Shown piece after piece: positions 13,409 through 14,821 of a stretch of 14,821 bases of DNA (position 1 is its first letter; every line of letters begins with the position of its first letter). Both the position numbers and the translations under genes were made by a program. The stretch lies in NCBI GenBank assembly GCA_945788155.1, contig CALZKX010000193.1, forward strand, positions 1 to 14,821. Reading direction: 5' to 3'. The notes under the pieces are model-generated. The model did not search any database. It had not been told where the DNA came from and saw nothing but the letters and a program-made list of their open reading frames with translations. The stretch is from an uncultured Flavobacteriaceae bacterium (GTDB taxonomy: Bacteria > Bacteroidota > Bacteroidia > Flavobacteriales > Flavobacteriaceae).

Positions 13409-13879
13409 ATGAAATACACGAGATTATCTAAAGAACAATTTGAAGAATTACACCAAGAGTTTATTAATTTTTTGGCAACCCAGTCTGTAACTGCAGACGA
13501 GTGGACTAATATTAAAACCAATAAACCTGAGTTGGCCGAACAAGAACTAGATGTGTTTAGCGATTTAGTATGGGAAGGCGTGCTAACCAAAGCTACATAT
13601 TTAGAAAATATTTCGCCACAGCACATGTATCTATTTCATTTAGCTGATGAACGAATCGAGCTAGTAGGCTTAAAAATAGCTAACGAGGCTATAGATTTAA
13701 CTACAAAAGAAGGATTTTCGTGGTTACGCAATAATTTAATGGATGATTCCATAGAGCTTTTTCAAGCTAATAAAGAGTATTCAAGAGATAAACAACTTGA
13801 TAAGTTTGCCTTAATACAACAAGGAGCTGTGATTACTAAAGGCGATTTGTTTACCTATTTTCATAAGTTGGTGAATTAA
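13409..13879 (+). CDS. Conserved hypothetical protein, DUF6495-like
   Basis: A 156-residue soluble, acidic protein with no signal peptide or membrane segment. It begins MKYTRLSKEQFEELHQEFIN and continues FLATQSVTADEW, features I associate with the flavobacterial DUF6495 family, which has no known function. Predicted mostly helical in the first 60 residues (KPELAEQELDVFSDLVWEGVL), with a central segment ISPQHMYLFHLADERIELVG likely to be beta-strands, and a C-terminal part ALIQQGAVITKGDLFTYFHK. No catalytic motif is evident. It lies between the Oar-like receptor gene and hisS, same strand, with its own promoter motif fused to the upstream terminator; the 149-nt gap to hisS contains repeats, so co-transcription with hisS is possible but not shown. 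The family assignment is from memory of sequence style and could be wrong; that it is a real gene is well supported by its length and composition. Confidence 0.75.
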   Translation: MKYTRLSKEQFEELHQEFINFLATQSVTADEWTNIKTNKPELAEQELDVFSDLVWEGVLTKATYLENISPQHMYLFHLADERIELVGLKIANEAIDLTTKEGFSWLRNNLMDDSIELFQANKEYSRDKQLDKFALIQQGAVITKGDLFTYFHKLVN

Positions 13880-13882
13880 ATT

Positions 13883-13910
13883 TGTCATTCCTGCTTAGGC
13901 AGTAATCTAT
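13883..13910. repeat. Intergenic hairpin repeat, GTCATTCCTGC type
   Basis: TGTCATTCCTGC-TTAG-GCAGTAATC lies 4 nt after the stop of the DUF6495-like gene. ATTCCTGC (13887-13894) and GCAGTAAT (13899-13906) pair with one mismatch. It resembles the widespread GTCATTCCTGCG(A/T)AGGCAGGAATC intergenic repeat, here slightly decayed. It may also serve as the gene's 3' hairpin, though no T-run follows. Confidence 0.55.
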
Positions 13911-13925
13911 TTCAAATTAAACTGT

Positions 13926-13933
13926 TATTTTTG
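13926..13933 (+). promoter_or_regulatory. Possible -7 element TATTTTTG of hisS
   Basis: TATTTTTG is an exact TAnnTTTG match, identical to the rpsF -7 element, and would give hisS a leader of roughly 90 nt. No TTG lies at the usual -33 distance, and the same bases are also the end of an antisense open frame, so this is tentative. Confidence 0.35.
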
Positions 13934-14004
13934 TTCTTCCTCATCATACAACTTCATTAGTAATTGATAGATGTGGAATATATTTTGAATAACTATTAAA
14001 AAGA

Positions 14005-14022
14005 TACCTGCCCTCGCAGGTA
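14005..14022. repeat. Perfect hairpin repeat just before the hisS start
   Basis: TACCTGC (14005-14011) and GCAGGTA (14016-14022) form a 7-bp perfect stem with a CCTC loop, ending 6 nt before the hisS ATG. It looks like half of the same CCTGC/GCAGG repeat class as at 13883-13910. No T-run follows, so it is not a terminator; it would place a G/C-rich structure in the ribosome-binding region. Confidence 0.55.
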
Positions 14023-14028
14023 GTTGAT

Positions 14029-14821
14029 ATGGCACAAAAACCAAGTATTCCTAAAGGCACTAGAGATTTTAGTCCAGAGCAAGTAGCGAAACGCAACTAT
14101 ATAGTTAATACTATAAAATCTAGTTTTGAGCGTTTCGGATTTCAACCTATAGAAACGCCTAGTTTTGAAAACTACGATACCTTAATGGGAAAATATGGTG
14201 AAGAAGGCGATAGATTGATTTTTAAAATATTGAATTCTGGCGATTATTTAGCTAAGGCAAATGAAGATGCATATACTGCTAAAGATTCAAATAAATTAAC
14301 CGCTAGTATTTCTGAAAAAGCCCTACGCTACGATCTTACAGTACCATTTGCACGTTATGTGGTACAGCACCAAAACGAAATTGTATTTCCGTTTAAGCGT
14401 TATCAAGTACAACCAGTTTGGAGAGCCGACAGACCACAAAAAGGACGTTTCAGAGAGTTTTACCAATGCGATGCCGATGTGGTTGGTTCTAAATCGTTAT
14501 GGCAAGAAGTAGAATTCGTACAACTTTATGATGAGGTATTTACCAATTTAGGCCTTGAAGGGGTCATTATTAAAATAAATAACCGAAAAATATTATCTGG
14601 TATTGCCGAAGTTATTGGTGCTCAAGATAAATTAATCGATTTTACTGTTGCTCTTGATAAGCTTGATAAAATAGGCGAGGAGAAGGTTAAAGATGAAATG
14701 CAAAACAAAGGTATTTCGCAAGAAGGCATTAATAAACTACAGCCTTTATTTAGTCTATCAGGAACTTTTAAAACACAAATTGCAAGTTTAAAAACTATTT
14801 TAAGTACTTCTAAAGAAGGGC
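14029..14821 (+). CDS. hisS: Histidine--tRNA ligase (5' part, runs off the window)
   Basis: The first 264 codons of a class II histidyl-tRNA synthetase, which charges tRNA-His. It starts MAQKPSIPKGTRDFSPEQVA with the family's KGTRDF, then the motif 1 region RFGFQPIETPSFE, the loop ENYDTLMGKYGEEGDRLIFK, ALRYDLTVPFARYV, and motif 2 as PVWRADRPQKGRFREFYQCD at residues 129-148. An insert between FKILNSGDYL and ALRYDLT (about residues 67-101) is longer than in E. coli HisRS and is usual for the Bacteroidota type. The HisA histidine-binding motif and the anticodon-binding domain lie beyond the window. The ATG is the first possible start: upstream in the same frame only CTG and TTA-type codons occur before a TAA at 13990-13992. 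The leader contains two hairpin repeats, one 6 nt before the start. Confidence 0.96.
   Translation, partial: MAQKPSIPKGTRDFSPEQVAKRNYIVNTIKSSFERFGFQPIETPSFENYDTLMGKYGEEGDRLIFKILNSGDYLAKANEDAYTAKDSNKLTASISEKALRYDLTVPFARYVVQHQNEIVFPFKRYQVQPVWRADRPQKGRFREFYQCDADVVGSKSLWQEVEFVQLYDEVFTNLGLEGVIIKINNRKILSGIAEVIGAQDKLIDFTVALDKLDKIGEEKVKDEMQNKGISQEGINKLQPLFSLSGTFKTQIASLKTILSTSKEG

Overview
The window looks like a chromosomal housekeeping segment from a low-GC member of the Bacteroidota, most likely family Flavobacteriaceae. The grounds are: TAnnTTTG-type -7 promoter elements upstream of several genes; start codons preceded by A/T-rich leaders with essentially no Shine-Dalgarno sequence; an Oar-like TonB-dependent receptor with a carboxypeptidase-regulatory-like N-terminal domain; LACS, NadC, PriA and HisRS proteins of the Bacteroidota type; and short intergenic repeats of a kind common in flavobacteria. 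The genus cannot be fixed from sequence reading alone.

Layout. Positions 1-407 hold the 3' end of a dienelactone-hydrolase-family gene. A long-chain acyl-CoA synthetase follows (624-2267), then a short hibernation-promoting factor (2370-2669) with a clear terminator. A four-helix membrane protein of unknown function (2716-3117) and rlmH (3224-3697) lie on the minus strand. The plus strand then carries a tight cluster of nadC, a YihY/BrkB membrane protein and priA (3864-8130), whose genes abut by 0-1 nt. priA converges, 3 nt apart, with a minus-strand LytTR response regulator (8134-8829). That regulator is divergent from the ribosomal operon rpsF-rpsR-rplI (9028-10128), which has a textbook Bacteroidota promoter in front and a strong intrinsic terminator behind. 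An Oar-like TonB-dependent receptor (10260-13343), a DUF6495-like conserved protein (13409-13879) and the 5' part of hisS (14029 to the window end) complete the region.

How the genes relate. Most are core functions: translation (HPF, RlmH, bS6, bS18, bL9, HisRS), replication restart (PriA) and NAD synthesis (NadC). bS6 and bS18 are notable because in Flavobacterium johnsoniae they help form, with bS21, the pocket that hides the anti-Shine-Dalgarno tail of 16S rRNA, which fits the SD-poor starts seen here.

I do not see a defence system, mobile element, CRISPR array or obvious new multi-gene system. The points most worth a second look are regulatory: (i) a pair of 9-bp direct repeats 21 bp apart around the predicted -33 element of the LytTR gene, matching the spacing LytTR proteins are known to bind; (ii) repeat-derived hairpins in the hisS leader, one only 6 nt before its start codon, with an antisense open tail; (iii) a promoter motif overlapping the terminator between the Oar gene and the DUF6495-like gene; and (iv) small tandem repeats near fadD and across the rlmH stop codon.
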